Below, piece by piece: positions 52,923 through 62,172 of a stretch of DNA of 64,000 nucleotides. The position numbers and the translations under genes are program-made. The DNA is from Lachnospiraceae bacterium. GTDB taxonomy: Bacteria > Bacillota > Clostridia > Lachnospirales > Lachnospiraceae. The stretch's first letter is position 1; each line of letters opens with the position of its first letter. The stretch covers positions 1 through 64,000 of the forward strand of contig JAFUZJ010000054.1 in the NCBI GenBank assembly GCA_017476665.1, given 5' to 3'. The notes beneath the pieces are model-generated. The model was not told where the DNA came from. It saw only the letters and a list, made by a program, of their open reading frames with translations, and ran no database searches.

Positions 52923-53954
52923 TTATCTCTGTACACGTCCGGAAGCATCGCCGCCAGCCAGAGTCTCAACTTCTTTTCTGGAAACCAGGTTGAAGTCGCC
53001 GGGGATGGTGTGCTTCAAAGCGGAAGCTGCTACACCGTACTCAAGAGCAGCCTTGAAGTCCTTACCGTCTACCAGACCACAGATCACGCCGCCTGCGAAG
53101 GAGTCGCCGCCGCCTACACGGTCAACGATCGGACGAATGCTGTACTCTTTGGAGTGATAGAACTCCTTGGTATCTCTGGAGTAGATACATGCGGACCAAC
53201 CGTTATCGGAAGCGGAATGGCTTACGCGCAGGGAGGAGATGCAGTACTCGAAGTTGTAGTCTGCAACCATCTGCTCGAAGATAGACTTGTAACCGCCGAG
53301 CTCCAGATCACCGCTGGTAACATCGGTGTTGCCGGGCTTGTAGCCAAGAACAAGCTCTGCATCCTCTTCGTTTCCGATGCAGACATCGACATACTTCATC
53401 AGGTTCTTCATAACCTTCTGAGCCTTCTCGGAAGACCACAGTTTCTTACGGAAGTTCAGGTCTACGGAAACCTTTACATTGTGCTTCTTTGCAGCGATCA
53501 GAGCCTTCTCGGTCAGCTCAGCAGCAGCATCGGAAACAGCGGGAGTAATACCGGTAAAGTGGAACCAGTCAGCACCCTCAAAGATCTCATCAAAGTTGAA
53601 ATCAGCCTCGGTAGCGGTAGAGATGGAGGAATGTGCTCTGTCGTATACAACCTTGGAAGGTCTCATAGCGGAGCCGCTCTCCAGATAGTAGATACCAAGT
53701 CTCTCACCGGTTCTTGCGATGTGCTTGGTCTCTACGCCATACTTTCTCAGTGCAGCAACTGCGCACTCACCGATCTCGTTGTCGGGAACTGCAGTAACGA
53801 ACTCTGCATCATGACCATAGTTAGCCAAAGATACAGCTACGTTAGCCTCACCGCCGCCGTAACATACATCGAACTCGTCTGCCTGGATAAATTTCTCATG
53901 ATTGGGGGTGGAAAGTCTGAGCATAATCTCACCCATAGTAACTACTTTTGCCAT
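52923..53954 (-). CDS. kdgK: 2-keto-3-deoxygluconate kinase
   Basis: The 343-residue PfkB-family protein begins KVVTMGEIMLRLSTPNHEKF, the substrate-binding start of KdgK. It has CYGGGEANVAVSLANYG and ends with VDRVGGGDSFAGGVICGLVD, the PfkB signature with the catalytic Asp. It phosphorylates 2-keto-3-deoxygluconate to KDPG, which the next-door KdgA cleaves. It is the last gene of the kduI-kduD-rpiB-like-kdgA-kdgK operon. Confidence 0.92.
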   Translation of the reverse strand: MAKVVTMGEIMLRLSTPNHEKFIQADEFDVCYGGGEANVAVSLANYGHDAEFVTAVPDNEIGECAVAALRKYGVETKHIARTGERLGIYYLESGSAMRPSKVVYDRAHSSISTATEADFNFDEIFEGADWFHFTGITPAVSDAAAELTEKALIAAKKHNVKVSVDLNFRKKLWSSEKAQKVMKNLMKYVDVCIGNEEDAELVLGYKPGNTDVTSGDLELGGYKSIFEQMVADYNFEYCISSLRVSHSASDNGWSACIYSRDTKEFYHSKEYSIRPIVDRVGGGDSFAGGVICGLVDGKDFKAALEYGVAASALKHTIPGDFNLVSRKEVETLAGGDASGRVQR

Positions 53955-53995
53955 TTTGTTTGTTTCCTTTCTTTGTTAAATTGTTTATTTTGTGA

Positions 53996-54958
53996 TTAAA
54001 CCTGAACCAAATGTACAGCAAATCCGCCGATCTCGCAATCGAGATAAATCGCGGTCATCTTGCCGTTCTTCACCACAGCGGACTCCTCAATGAACTTCAT
54101 GCCCTTCACGGACTCCAGATAGTTCTTTGCACGAACCACGCTGTTGGTACCGATCGCAATGTGACCGTTTTTGCCGCGGCCGATCTTCTTCATACACTCA
54201 ACTTCAATACCTGCGAAAATAGAGCTGTTGCCGATCTTCTTCTTGAATCCAAAGAGTGTATCGAAGCAATCTGCCACTTTCTCCGCTTCCTCAGCATTCT
54301 CGTTATTGATACCGATATGTCTCAAATGGAAGCCAAGCATGGTTCTCACTGCTTCCTCTGTCAAAGCCTGGATTTCATCAAACTTGCCCTCTGCAACCAA
54401 ATCCTTCTTCACCATCCAGGAACCGCCGCAGGCAATAATCTTGTCAAATGCAAGATATTCGCAGATGTTCTTGGCATTGATACCGCCGGTAGGCATAAAT
54501 TTCATCTGTGTGTAAGGAGCTGCCATGGACTTGATCATATTCAGTCCGCCTGCTGCCTCAGCAGGGAAGAATTTCACTACGTCCAGTCCCAGTTCGATCG
54601 CTGCCTCCACATCGGAAGGATTTGCGGTACCTGGCGTTACGGGCACACCTTTTTCAATACAATACTTTACAACCTTGGGATTCAGTCCAGGGCTTACGAT
54701 GAACTTTGCACCGGCATTTACCGCACGGTCAACCTGTTCTGTGGTCAGCACAGTGCCTGCGCCTACCAGCATCTCAGGAAATGCTTCGCTCATGATCTTG
54801 ATGGATTCCTCCGCTGCTGCGGTTCTGAAGGTCACTTCCGCACAGGGAAGACCACCCTTTACCAACGCCTCAGCCAAAGGCTTTGCATCCTTTGCATCAT
54901 CCAGCACAACAACCGGCACAATACCGATCTTGCTGATCTGCTCTAATACTGCGTTCAT
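53996..54958 (-). CDS. kdgA: KDPG/KHG aldolase with a fused VOC-like domain
   Basis: The 320-residue protein has the KDPG aldolase barrel in residues 1-205: VPVVVLDDAKDAKPL, EVTFRTAAAEESI, GAGTVLTTEQ, and LDVVKFFPAEAAGG with the Schiff-base Lys. Residues 210-320 form an extra domain (FHLRHIGINNENAEEAEKVA, IYLDCEIGGFAVHL) resembling the vicinal-oxygen-chelate/glyoxalase fold. KDPG aldolase alone is about 210 residues. The enzyme yields pyruvate and glyceraldehyde-3-phosphate. The role of the added domain is unknown. Confidence 0.9.
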   Translation of the reverse strand: MNAVLEQISKIGIVPVVVLDDAKDAKPLAEALVKGGLPCAEVTFRTAAAEESIKIMSEAFPEMLVGAGTVLTTEQVDRAVNAGAKFIVSPGLNPKVVKYCIEKGVPVTPGTANPSDVEAAIELGLDVVKFFPAEAAGGLNMIKSMAAPYTQMKFMPTGGINAKNICEYLAFDKIIACGGSWMVKKDLVAEGKFDEIQALTEEAVRTMLGFHLRHIGINNENAEEAEKVADCFDTLFGFKKKIGNSSIFAGIEVECMKKIGRGKNGHIAIGTNSVVRAKNYLESVKGMKFIEESAVVKNGKMTAIYLDCEIGGFAVHLVQV

Positions 54959-54982
54959 TTTATTCCTCCTTATTTTCGGTAC

Positions 54983-55621
54983 TTATTTCAGCACTTCTTC
55001 CACAGCCGCCTTGATCGCATCATCCTTGCAGTTTGCAAAGAAATATTCCTTGAACGGTGCACCGGACAACGCGCCCTTTACCAGATCACGATCCAGGTTC
55101 TTTAAAATGGTCACCATATCTGTATGGGTGACTTCCTTCACCTTGTCCAAAATTTTCTTATTGCGCTGCTCAGGAACGACTCTCTCAGGAGGATAGCCGC
55201 CACCGCCGGGCGCACAGAACAATTTTTCAAAAATATACTCCAACTTCAGTTCACCGCCCCAGCCGAAATTCTCCGCGAAAGGAAGCGCCACACAGTTGCC
55301 ATCGTTTACCTGTGTAAACAGATACGCATCCAACGGGGACTGGATATGTCCGCACAATACCTTCGGGAAAGAATTGCATGCCAACATAGCGCCCTCACCG
55401 GTACCGCAGCCTGTGATCACAAAATCAGCCGCGCCGGAATTCAGCAGAGTCGCCGCCAGAATACCGTTCTGCACATAAGTCAGGGAGTTGGGATCCTCCG
55501 CGCCGAGCATACCGTAATTGAACACCTCATGTCCCATGGGCTCCACGACCTTCTTCAGCGCATTGCAGATCAGCTCGTTCTTCGCCGCCTGACTGTTCTC
55601 ATTAATCAATGCAATCTTCAT
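54983..55621 (-). CDS. RpiB/LacAB-family isomerase (DhuI-like candidate)
   Basis: The 212-residue protein begins KIALINENSQAAKNELI. It has VITGCGTGEGAMLACNSF, the sugar-phosphate binding and Cys site of the RpiB/LacA/LacB family, and AENFGWGGELKLEYIFEKLF. Members isomerise aldoses or ketoses. In some Firmicutes an RpiB-like DhuI isomerises 4-deoxy-L-threo-5-hexosulose uronate in place of KduI. Because KduI is also in this operon, this protein may be an alternative isomerase or may serve another hexuronate. It lies between kdgA and kduD. Confidence 0.75.
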   Translation of the reverse strand: MKIALINENSQAAKNELICNALKKVVEPMGHEVFNYGMLGAEDPNSLTYVQNGILAATLLNSGAADFVITGCGTGEGAMLACNSFPKVLCGHIQSPLDAYLFTQVNDGNCVALPFAENFGWGGELKLEYIFEKLFCAPGGGGYPPERVVPEQRNKKILDKVKEVTHTDMVTILKNLDRDLVKGALSGAPFKEYFFANCKDDAIKAAVEEVLK

Positions 55622-55645
55622 GTTTGTAAATAACCTTTCTCAAAA

Positions 55646-56449
55646 TTAAGAGGGCTGCTTTCCGATGTAAGCCAGGATACCACCGTCTACATACAGAATA
55701 TGTCCGTTCACCGCATTGGAAGCCTCGGAAGCCAGGAATACCGCAGGACCGGTAAGCTCCTCGGGATCAAGTCATCTGCCGGCCGGAGTTCTCGCACAGA
55801 TGAACTCGTCGAAAGGATGTCTGCTGCCGTCAGCCTGCTTCTCACGCAGAGGTGCGGTCTGAGGGGTAGCAATGTAGCCGGGTCCGATACCGTTACACTG
55901 AATGTTGTACTGAGCATACTCTGCACAGATGTTTCTGGTCAGCATCTTCAGACCACCCTTGCCTGCCGCATAAGCGGATACAGTCTCACGACCGAGCTCG
56001 GACATCATGGAGCAGATGTTGATGATCTTTCCGCCGCCCTTCTTGATCATGGAAGGAATCACAGCCTTGGATACGATGAAAGGTGCATTCAGGTCAACGT
56101 CAACAACCTGTCTGAACTCTGCAGCGGTCATCTCGGTCATAGGGATACGCTTGATGATACCTGCATTGTTTACCAGGATATCGATCACGCCTACTTCCTT
56201 CTCGATCTGCGCTACCATTGCGTTTACAGCGTCCTCATCGGTAACGTCGCAGATATAGCCATGTGCCTTGATGCCTGCCTCCTCATAATTCTTAAGTCCC
56301 TTCTCCAAACTCTCCTGGGTACGGTCGTTAAAGCAAATGGTAGCACCTGCCTCAGCATATGCCTTTGCGATTGCGAAACCGATGCCGTAAACAGCGCCGG
56401 TAACCAATGCGATCTTGCCTTCAAGACTGAAATTTGTGTACTTGCTCAT
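55646..56449 (-). pseudogene. kduD: 2-deoxy-D-gluconate 3-dehydrogenase KduD, interrupted by in-frame TGA
   Basis: The 225-residue first part is a short-chain dehydrogenase: VTGAVYGIGFAIAKAYAEAG, NNAGIIKR, SMMSELGRETVSAYAAGKGG (catalytic Ser and Tyr-x3-Lys). The frame reaches TGA at 55772-55774, right after ARTPAGR, where family members have Trp. Beyond it LDPEELTGPAVFLASEASNA and VNGHILYVDGGILAYIGKQ continue in the same frame to TAA at 55646. KduD reduces 2,5-diketo-3-deoxygluconate to KDG. A single TGG-to-TGA change, or a read error, explains it. Confidence 0.8.
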
Positions 56450-56477
56450 TTTGTTTCTCCTTTTCTTTTATAGATTT

Positions 56478-57338
56478 TTACATCAGATCCTTATTGTCCA
56501 CACCGTCCATGTCGTCAAAGTCCTGATTCTCGCCCACCATACCCCAGATAAAGGTGTATGCCCTGGAACCGCATCCGGAGTGGATGGACCAGCTGGGAGA
56601 GATCACAGCCTCCTCATTTCTCATCACGATGTGACGGGTCTCCTGAGGCTCGCCCATGTAATGCATTACAAAGGCATCCTCAGGCATCTCAAAGTACAGA
56701 TACACTTCCATTCGTCTGTCATGGGTATGGCAGGGCATGGTATTCCACACACTGCCGGGCTCCAGCTTGGTCATGCCCATCTCAAGCTGACAGCTCTCCA
56801 CCTGACCGGGAAGTATGTACTTGCAGATGACTCTGTGGTTGGCATCCTCTAAGGTACCAAGTTCCACTTTATTCTCATCCTTCACGATGACCACGCCTTC
56901 TTCGGGAGTCCCGTTGGGCTTGATCAAGACGGTAGGGCATGTCCTGTGTGCAGGAGCAGAATTCAGATAAAATTTTGCGGGATTCGCATTGTCAACACTC
57001 TCAAAAGTGATGTCCTTCGATCCCATTCCGATATACATGCCCTCTTTGAAACCGACATTGTATACCTTTCCGTCGATTGTGATCTTACCGGCGCCGCCGA
57101 TATTGATCACGCCCAGCTCTCTTCTCTGGCAGAAATACTCTGCGCGAAGCTCGTCCCCTGCCGTCAGCTTGATGGGCGCTGTAGGTACTGCCGCACCTGT
57201 GATAATTCTGTCGATGTGGCTATATACCAGCTTGATCTCGCCGGGCACGAAAAGATTCTGGATCAGAAACTCTTCTCTCAGACGTTCTGTGGTATAATGC
57301 TTTACATCTCTTGGTGATACTGCTGTTCTAAGTTCCAC
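56478..57338 (-). CDS. kduI: 5-keto-4-deoxyuronate isomerase
   Basis: I start at GTG 57338, after GAGAGG. The alternative start at 57371 adds an atypical basic leader, and the family begins near VELRTAVSPRDVKHY. The 286-residue cupin has VYSHIDRIITGA, and a metal site with CHTHDRRMEVYLYF (two His and Glu) and SWSIHSGCG (His). KduI converts 4-deoxy-L-threo-5-hexosulose uronate to 2,5-diketo-3-deoxygluconate, the KduD substrate. It heads the operon. Confidence 0.93.
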   Translation of the reverse strand: MELRTAVSPRDVKHYTTERLREEFLIQNLFVPGEIKLVYSHIDRIITGAAVPTAPIKLTAGDELRAEYFCQRRELGVINIGGAGKITIDGKVYNVGFKEGMYIGMGSKDITFESVDNANPAKFYLNSAPAHRTCPTVLIKPNGTPEEGVVIVKDENKVELGTLEDANHRVICKYILPGQVESCQLEMGMTKLEPGSVWNTMPCHTHDRRMEVYLYFEMPEDAFVMHYMGEPQETRHIVMRNEEAVISPSWSIHSGCGSRAYTFIWGMVGENQDFDDMDGVDNKDLM

Positions 57339-57539
57339 CTTACGCCTCTCTTTCCTTGGCATTTTTGCCAATGTTCATAAAAGTACTTTCAGTATAACAT
57401 AAAATCCTGTACAATTCCACCACAAAACAGAAATTTCTGGAAAAAAACTTTTACAATCACTCCTTTTCTTTTTGTCATTTTTATGGTAAACTGTAACAGA
57501 ATGCAATGCATTTATAAATACACGCAAAGGAGTTTAACG

Positions 57540-58460
57540 ATGAGATTAATTACACGATCTGATTTTGACGGTCTGGCATGCGGCGCTCTTTTGAAGGAAG
57601 CGGGCATTATTGACCATTGGAAATTTGCACATCCCAAGGATCTGCAGGATGGATTGATTGAAGTAAACGAGAATGACTGTCTCGCCAACGTACCCTATGT
57701 AGAGGGCTGTGGATTGTGGTTTGACCATCATTCCAGCGAGCATGAGAGACTGCAGCTTGCGGGCAAATATAAGGGCGAAAGTCGTATCACCCCCTCCTGT
57801 GCGCGTATTATTTATGAATATTACGGCGGCAGAGAGCGTTTCCCTCAGTTTGATGACATGATGGAGGCGGTAGACAAAGTGGATTCCGGCAACCTCACCA
57901 TCGACGAGGTCCAGAATCCCAAGGGTTGGATCCTGATCGGCTACCTGATGGATCCCAGAACCGGTCTGGGCAGATGGCGCAACTTCACCATCTCCAACTA
58001 TCAGCTCATGGAGAAGCTGATTGATGCCTGCCGTACCATGTCTACTGAGGAGATTCTGGCGCTGCCCGATGTACAGGAGCGCATTCAGGTTTACAATGAG
58101 CAGACGGAAAAGTTTGTGGAGATGGTAAAGAAATACACAAAAGTAGACGGAAAGCTGATCATCTCCGATCTGCGCGGTGTGGATCCAATCTACTCCGGCA
58201 ACCGCTTCATGATCTACAGCATGTATCCGGAACAGAATGTATCCGCCTGGATCGTAAACGGCCGCGGCGGCCAGGGCTGCTCCGCAGCAGTGGGCTACAG
58301 TATTTTGAACAAGACCGCTACCATGGACGTCGGCAGCCTGATGTTAAAATACAACGGCGGCGGACACAAAAAGGTGGGAACCTGCCAGTTCACCAATGAG
58401 AATATGGACACGGATCTGCCCAAGATGCTGGCTGAATTAAGCGCGTTGGCAAATGCGTAA
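57540..58460 (+). CDS. DHH-family phosphoesterase
   Basis: The start is ATG 57540 after AAAGGAGTTTAACG, so the longer frame is not used. The 306-residue protein begins RLITRSDFDGLACGALL (DFDG motif) and has WFDHHSSEHER (DHH-like motif). It ends with GGGHKKVGTCQF, the DHHA1 GGGH substrate motif. This is the layout of exopolyphosphatase-like or nanoRNase-like enzymes that cleave phosphodiesters or short oligonucleotides with Mn2+. It is divergent from the uronate operon. Confidence 0.85.
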   Translation: MRLITRSDFDGLACGALLKEAGIIDHWKFAHPKDLQDGLIEVNENDCLANVPYVEGCGLWFDHHSSEHERLQLAGKYKGESRITPSCARIIYEYYGGRERFPQFDDMMEAVDKVDSGNLTIDEVQNPKGWILIGYLMDPRTGLGRWRNFTISNYQLMEKLIDACRTMSTEEILALPDVQERIQVYNEQTEKFVEMVKKYTKVDGKLIISDLRGVDPIYSGNRFMIYSMYPEQNVSAWIVNGRGGQGCSAAVGYSILNKTATMDVGSLMLKYNGGGHKKVGTCQFTNENMDTDLPKMLAELSALANA

Positions 58461-58485
58461 GGAAAATAAGAATGAAGTACATAAG

Positions 58486-58524
58486 AAAACGGGAGAGCCA
58501 TTTCTGCTCTCCCGTCTTTTTTAT
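58486..58524. terminator. bidirectional terminator
   Basis: ACGGGAGAGC / GCTCTCCCGT with a 7-nt loop is followed by CTTTTTTATTTT. The T tract overlaps the stop codon of the convergent substrate-binding protein gene. Confidence 0.85.
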
Positions 58525-59363
58525 TTTGTGATATCGGTTCCGAAATATTTCTCGGAAATCTTGCTCAGCGCTCCATCCGTTTTCAACTCTTTCAGTGCCT
58601 GATTGACCGCCTCGCGCAGGCTGGCGGAATCCTCACCCTTCCGGAACGGAATGCACACATGGTTGGCCTCATCCGTGAGCGCCGCGATCTTCAGATTCGC
58701 ATCGGGATGCACGCCCATGTAGTCGTAGAAGGTAACTTCCGCATTCAAAGTGGCATCGATCCGCTTCTGCAGGAGCAATTCAATGGTCTGGTTCAGATCG
58801 TCCACACCTGTGGTCGTAGCGCCATAGCTCTCTGCCAGCTCCGCATAGGTACTGGAAATCGTATTGGCAGTGGTCTTACCCTTCAGATCCTCAAAAGATT
58901 TGATCTCATTGTTGTCCTTGTTCACGATAATGGCGGTTCTGATGTAACCGTACTGGTCAGAAAAATCATACTTCTGTGCTCTCTCCTCGGTGTAATCCAC
59001 GCCATTTACCATAATATCATACCGCCCGGCTTCCAGACCGGCCAACAGACCGTCCCATTCCCCTTCCACGAATTCCACTTCCACACCAAGCTTTTCACCG
59101 ATCTGCTGCGCCACTTCCACATCAAATCCCACCAGCTTGTCATTCTCGTCATGGTAGGTCCAGGGCGCCCAGGTGCCCTCCATCGCCACGGTCATTTTTC
59201 CTGCCGCCTTGATCCTGGCCAGCTGATCTTCCGCTGCGCCCGCTCCGGCATTGCTGCTCCCTGCCGCACCCGAAGCGCCGTCCCCTGCTCCGCCGCAGCC
59301 GGCAAGCGTCAATACGGACACCACCGCCGCTGCTGCCAATTTTTTCCATGCTGATCTTTTCAT
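58521..59363 (-). CDS. polar amino-acid ABC transporter substrate-binding lipoprotein
   Basis: The 280-residue protein has a lipoprotein signal (KKLAAAAVVSVLTLAGC), a Gly/Ala-rich linker, and an SBP_bac_3 domain with KMTVAMEGTWAPWTYHDEN and NKLVGFDVEVAQQIGEKLG. It binds an amino acid such as cystine or glutamine outside the cell and delivers it to the permease. It is the last gene of the three-gene importer operon. Confidence 0.92.
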   Translation of the reverse strand: MKRSAWKKLAAAAVVSVLTLAGCGGAGDGASGAAGSSNAGAGAAEDQLARIKAAGKMTVAMEGTWAPWTYHDENDKLVGFDVEVAQQIGEKLGVEVEFVEGEWDGLLAGLEAGRYDIMVNGVDYTEERAQKYDFSDQYGYIRTAIIVNKDNNEIKSFEDLKGKTTANTISSTYAELAESYGATTTGVDDLNQTIELLLQKRIDATLNAEVTFYDYMGVHPDANLKIAALTDEANHVCIPFRKGEDSASLREAVNQALKELKTDGALSKISEKYFGTDITK

Positions 59364-59419
59364 ACGCTCTCTCCTTTTTGTTTTGCCTGATAAATCCTGC
59401 CTGTTGCTTTATTGATATC

Positions 59420-60169
59420 TTAATTCCCATGCTCCTGCAATATCCGCAGAAATTCTCTCGTGCGTTCCTCCTTGGGGGAAGCGAAAAATGCCCCGCTGTC
59501 TCCCGCCTCCAACACGGCTCCGTTCTCCATGAAAACAACCTGATTGGAAACCTGTCTCGCAAAAGAGATCTCATGCGTCACCACAAGCATGGTCATCCCC
59601 TCACGTGCCAACTGCCGCATCACATTCAGCACTTCCCCGATCAGTTCCGGGTCCAGCGCCGATGTGGGCTCGTCAAAAAAAATGATCTCCGGCTCCGTAG
59701 CAAGCGCCCGCGCAATGGCCACACGCTGTTGCTGCCCGCCGGACAACTGCCCCGGATAATAATCGTACCGATCAGAAAGTCCCACCTTGTCCAAGGCCTC
59801 CCTGCCGATGCGCTCCGCTTCTGCCTTTGGCATTTTTCGCGCTGTGATCAGGCCTTCCGTCACATTTCCCAATGCCGTCCGGTTGGCAAACAGATTAAAA
59901 TTCTGAAAGACAAATGCGGTCTTCCTCCGGATCTTCGCAATATCCTGCTTCTTCATATTGCCTAAGGAAAACATTTCCCCGTCAAAACAATAGGTCCCAG
60001 TATCCGCAGTCTCCAGAAAATTCAGGCAGCGCAGTAAAGTCGTTTTTCCCGATCCGCTGGGTCCCAGAATGGCAACCACATCGCCCTTCTCCACATCCAG
60101 ATCAATCCCTTTCAACACCGCAAGGCCGCCAAAGGACTTCCGCAGACCTCTGATCTCCAACATACTCAT
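59420..60169 (-). CDS. polar amino-acid ABC transporter ATPase
   Basis: The 249-residue protein has Walker A GPSGSGKTTLL, signature LSGGQQQRVAIARAL, Walker B IIFFDEPTSALDP and H-loop VTHEISFA. This is the GlnQ/TcyC type. It overlaps the permease gene by 4 bp and precedes the binding-protein gene by 56 bp, so all three form one operon that drives amino-acid uptake. Confidence 0.95.
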   Translation of the reverse strand: MSMLEIRGLRKSFGGLAVLKGIDLDVEKGDVVAILGPSGSGKTTLLRCLNFLETADTGTYCFDGEMFSLGNMKKQDIAKIRRKTAFVFQNFNLFANRTALGNVTEGLITARKMPKAEAERIGREALDKVGLSDRYDYYPGQLSGGQQQRVAIARALATEPEIIFFDEPTSALDPELIGEVLNVMRQLAREGMTMLVVTHEISFARQVSNQVVFMENGAVLEAGDSGAFFASPKEERTREFLRILQEHGN

Positions 60170-60882
60170 CTTGCGCCTCCATCGGTCTCCAACCGTTTTC
60201 CCCCTGTGTTCGACCGCTTCCCGCCGTAGGTCTTCAGTCTTTTCTCCCCCATACTCTGCAGCTTTGTGAGGATCGTGCAGAAGATCAGGTAGATCAGTCC
60301 CACTTCCAGATACAGCAATAGCGGCTCATAGGTGCGCGCCACGATCCGCTGAGTAGACATAAACATCTCTGCCACCGTGATATTTGCCGCCAGAGAAGTT
60401 TCCTTCAGCAATCCGATCAGGGAATTGGAAAGTGGCGGAAACGCCGTGCGCATGGCCTGTGGCAGCACGATCCGCCACATGATCTGCAGCCAGGACATTC
60501 CCACACAATAGCCCGCTTCGATCTGTCCCTTGGGCACGGATTCCAAAGCTGCCCGGACCGTCTCTGAGGCATAGGCCCCCTCATTCAGCGAAAACACGAT
60601 GACCGCTGCGGGAAACGGCTCCAATAAAATTCCCAGACTCGGCAGACCGTAAAACACCACAAACAGCTGTACCAGCACCGGCGTTCCCCGGATCACCCAC
60701 ACATAAAAACGAGCCAGCTGCTTGAGTCCTTTCACATCTGCAAACTGAACCAGCGCCACCGCCACCGCGATGATCAGTGCGAACAAAAACGAGAGCGCCG
60801 TAAGCGGGATCGTGAGTTTCAATCCCGGAAGCAATATCTTCCAAAACGAATCTATAAATATTTTTACCCAACGTTCATTCAA
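60166..60882 (-). CDS. polar amino-acid ABC transporter permease
   Basis: The 238-residue protein has about five membrane helices and the EAA-type motif ETVRAALESVPKGQIEAGYC, which docks the ATPase. The HisM/GlnP family fits its length. The C-terminus is a basic, Gly-rich tail (GGKRSNTGGKRLETDGG), which is unusual and contains an internal repeat. It is the first gene of the importer operon. Confidence 0.92.
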   Translation of the reverse strand: MNERWVKIFIDSFWKILLPGLKLTIPLTALSFLFALIIAVAVALVQFADVKGLKQLARFYVWVIRGTPVLVQLFVVFYGLPSLGILLEPFPAAVIVFSLNEGAYASETVRAALESVPKGQIEAGYCVGMSWLQIMWRIVLPQAMRTAFPPLSNSLIGLLKETSLAANITVAEMFMSTQRIVARTYEPLLLYLEVGLIYLIFCTILTKLQSMGEKRLKTYGGKRSNTGGKRLETDGGAR

Positions 60883-60915
60883 AAATGCTCCACATCCTTT
60901 TCACAGTTAATCTAT

Positions 60916-60944
60916 ACTATAACACTATGATTTCATTTGTGCAA
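60916..60944 (-). promoter_or_regulatory. promoter of the amino-acid importer operon
   Basis: On the minus strand TTGCAC (60939-60944) and TATAGT (60916-60921) have a 17-bp spacer. It overlaps the last codons of the upstream rRNA methylase gene. Confidence 0.65.
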
Positions 60945-62138
60945 CCCCAATCTGCGCTCCAACAGACAAACCGCCTCCGTCGCATCCGTGAAAGGAAACA
61001 TATCCACTCCCACGGCCCGTTTTACCTGCCACCCGGCCTTCCCCAGCTGCTTCAGATCCCGTACCAGCGTCTCAGGATTACAGGAAACATACACGATCTT
61101 TCCGGGTTTTATCGCTGCCACTGCCTGCAGAAACGCCTCACTGTTGCCGGAGCGGGGCGGGTCCATAAGCAGCACATCCAGCTGCACTCCCCGCTCCGCC
61201 ATCTGCACCAGAAAACGCCCTGCATCATTCTGATAAAAGGTGATATTCTCCACCCTGTTCTGCTTGGCGTTCCGCTTCGCATCCCAGACAGCATCCTTAT
61301 TTAATTCCACGCCGATCACCTGTCCGGCCTGGCCGGCCGCAATGATCCCGATGGTACCGGTACCGCAGTAGGCATCCAGCACCGTTTCCTTTCCCGAAAG
61401 CGCCGCGTATTCCAGCGCTTTCCGATACAGTTTCTCCGTCTGCGCCGGGTTCACCTGATAGAAAGACTTGGGCGAAATGCGAAACACCTTTCCGCAGAGA
61501 ACATCCTCAATATATCCCTTGCCATAGATCACCTGCTCCTTCTCGCCCAACACCATACTGGTTCCCCGATCGTTTACATTGATGACCACCGTCGTGATCT
61601 CAGGGTGCTTTGCCAAAAGTGCCTTTACAAAATTGTTCTTGGACGGAAGGATCGGCGACGTGAGCACCAGCACAACCATGATCTGGCCGGTGGCATATCC
61701 CTTGCGGATCAGCACATGTCGGAGAAGCCCATACCCTGTGTCCTCATTGTAGGGTCTTATTTTAAAAGAAGGCAGGAGCTCTCTGACCGTCACAATAATG
61801 GCATCCGCCTGCTCCTCCTCGATATAACAGCTGTCCACCGGCACGATGCGATGACTTTTTTCCTCATAGATTCCCGAGATGACATTGTGCCGCCTGTCCT
61901 CTCCAAACACAGCATGCACCTTATGTCTGTAGTGTGCAGGCTGATCCATCCCCAGAATAGGTTCCGGCCTGCAGAAGGGTTCCATCAGTTTGGAAAAACG
62001 TTTGCTCTTTTCCGCCAGCTGTTCCGCATAACTCTTCCGGATCCACTTGCAGCCGCCGCACTTGTCCGACACACTGCAGACAGCGTTCTGTTTTTGCTTT
62101 CCATTCTGTTTTTGCTTCCCACTTTGTTCCTGCGTCAT
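60933..62138 (-). CDS. rlmD: 23S rRNA (uracil-C5)-methyltransferase, RlmD/RlmCD type
   Basis: The 401-residue protein starts with a Lys/Gln repeat (KQKQNGKQKQNA) and CSVSDKCGGCKWI, the Fe-S cluster Cys motif. It then has DAYCGTGTIGIIAAGQ for SAM binding, LMDPPRSGNSEAF and VSCNPETLVRDL, the catalytic Cys site. Enzymes of this class form m5U in 23S rRNA (U747, U1939). A TRAM domain is not seen. It lies next to the YgjP-like gene on the same strand. Confidence 0.9.
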   Translation of the reverse strand: MTQEQSGKQKQNGKQKQNAVCSVSDKCGGCKWIRKSYAEQLAEKSKRFSKLMEPFCRPEPILGMDQPAHYRHKVHAVFGEDRRHNVISGIYEEKSHRIVPVDSCYIEEEQADAIIVTVRELLPSFKIRPYNEDTGYGLLRHVLIRKGYATGQIMVVLVLTSPILPSKNNFVKALLAKHPEITTVVINVNDRGTSMVLGEKEQVIYGKGYIEDVLCGKVFRISPKSFYQVNPAQTEKLYRKALEYAALSGKETVLDAYCGTGTIGIIAAGQAGQVIGVELNKDAVWDAKRNAKQNRVENITFYQNDAGRFLVQMAERGVQLDVLLMDPPRSGNSEAFLQAVAAIKPGKIVYVSCNPETLVRDLKQLGKAGWQVKRAVGVDMFPFTDATEAVCLLERRLGLHK

Positions 62139-62172
62139 GATCCACTCCCGATCCCGTTTCCGTGCTTATCTT

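Noticed and set aside
53010-54946. Two long plus-strand ORFs opposite kdgK and kdgA
   Set aside because: They are antisense shadows of strongly conserved sugar-catabolism genes.
55772-55774. Selenocysteine readthrough at the kduD TGA
   Set aside because: The family has Trp at this position, no SECIS-like hairpin was seen just downstream, and SDR enzymes do not use selenocysteine here.
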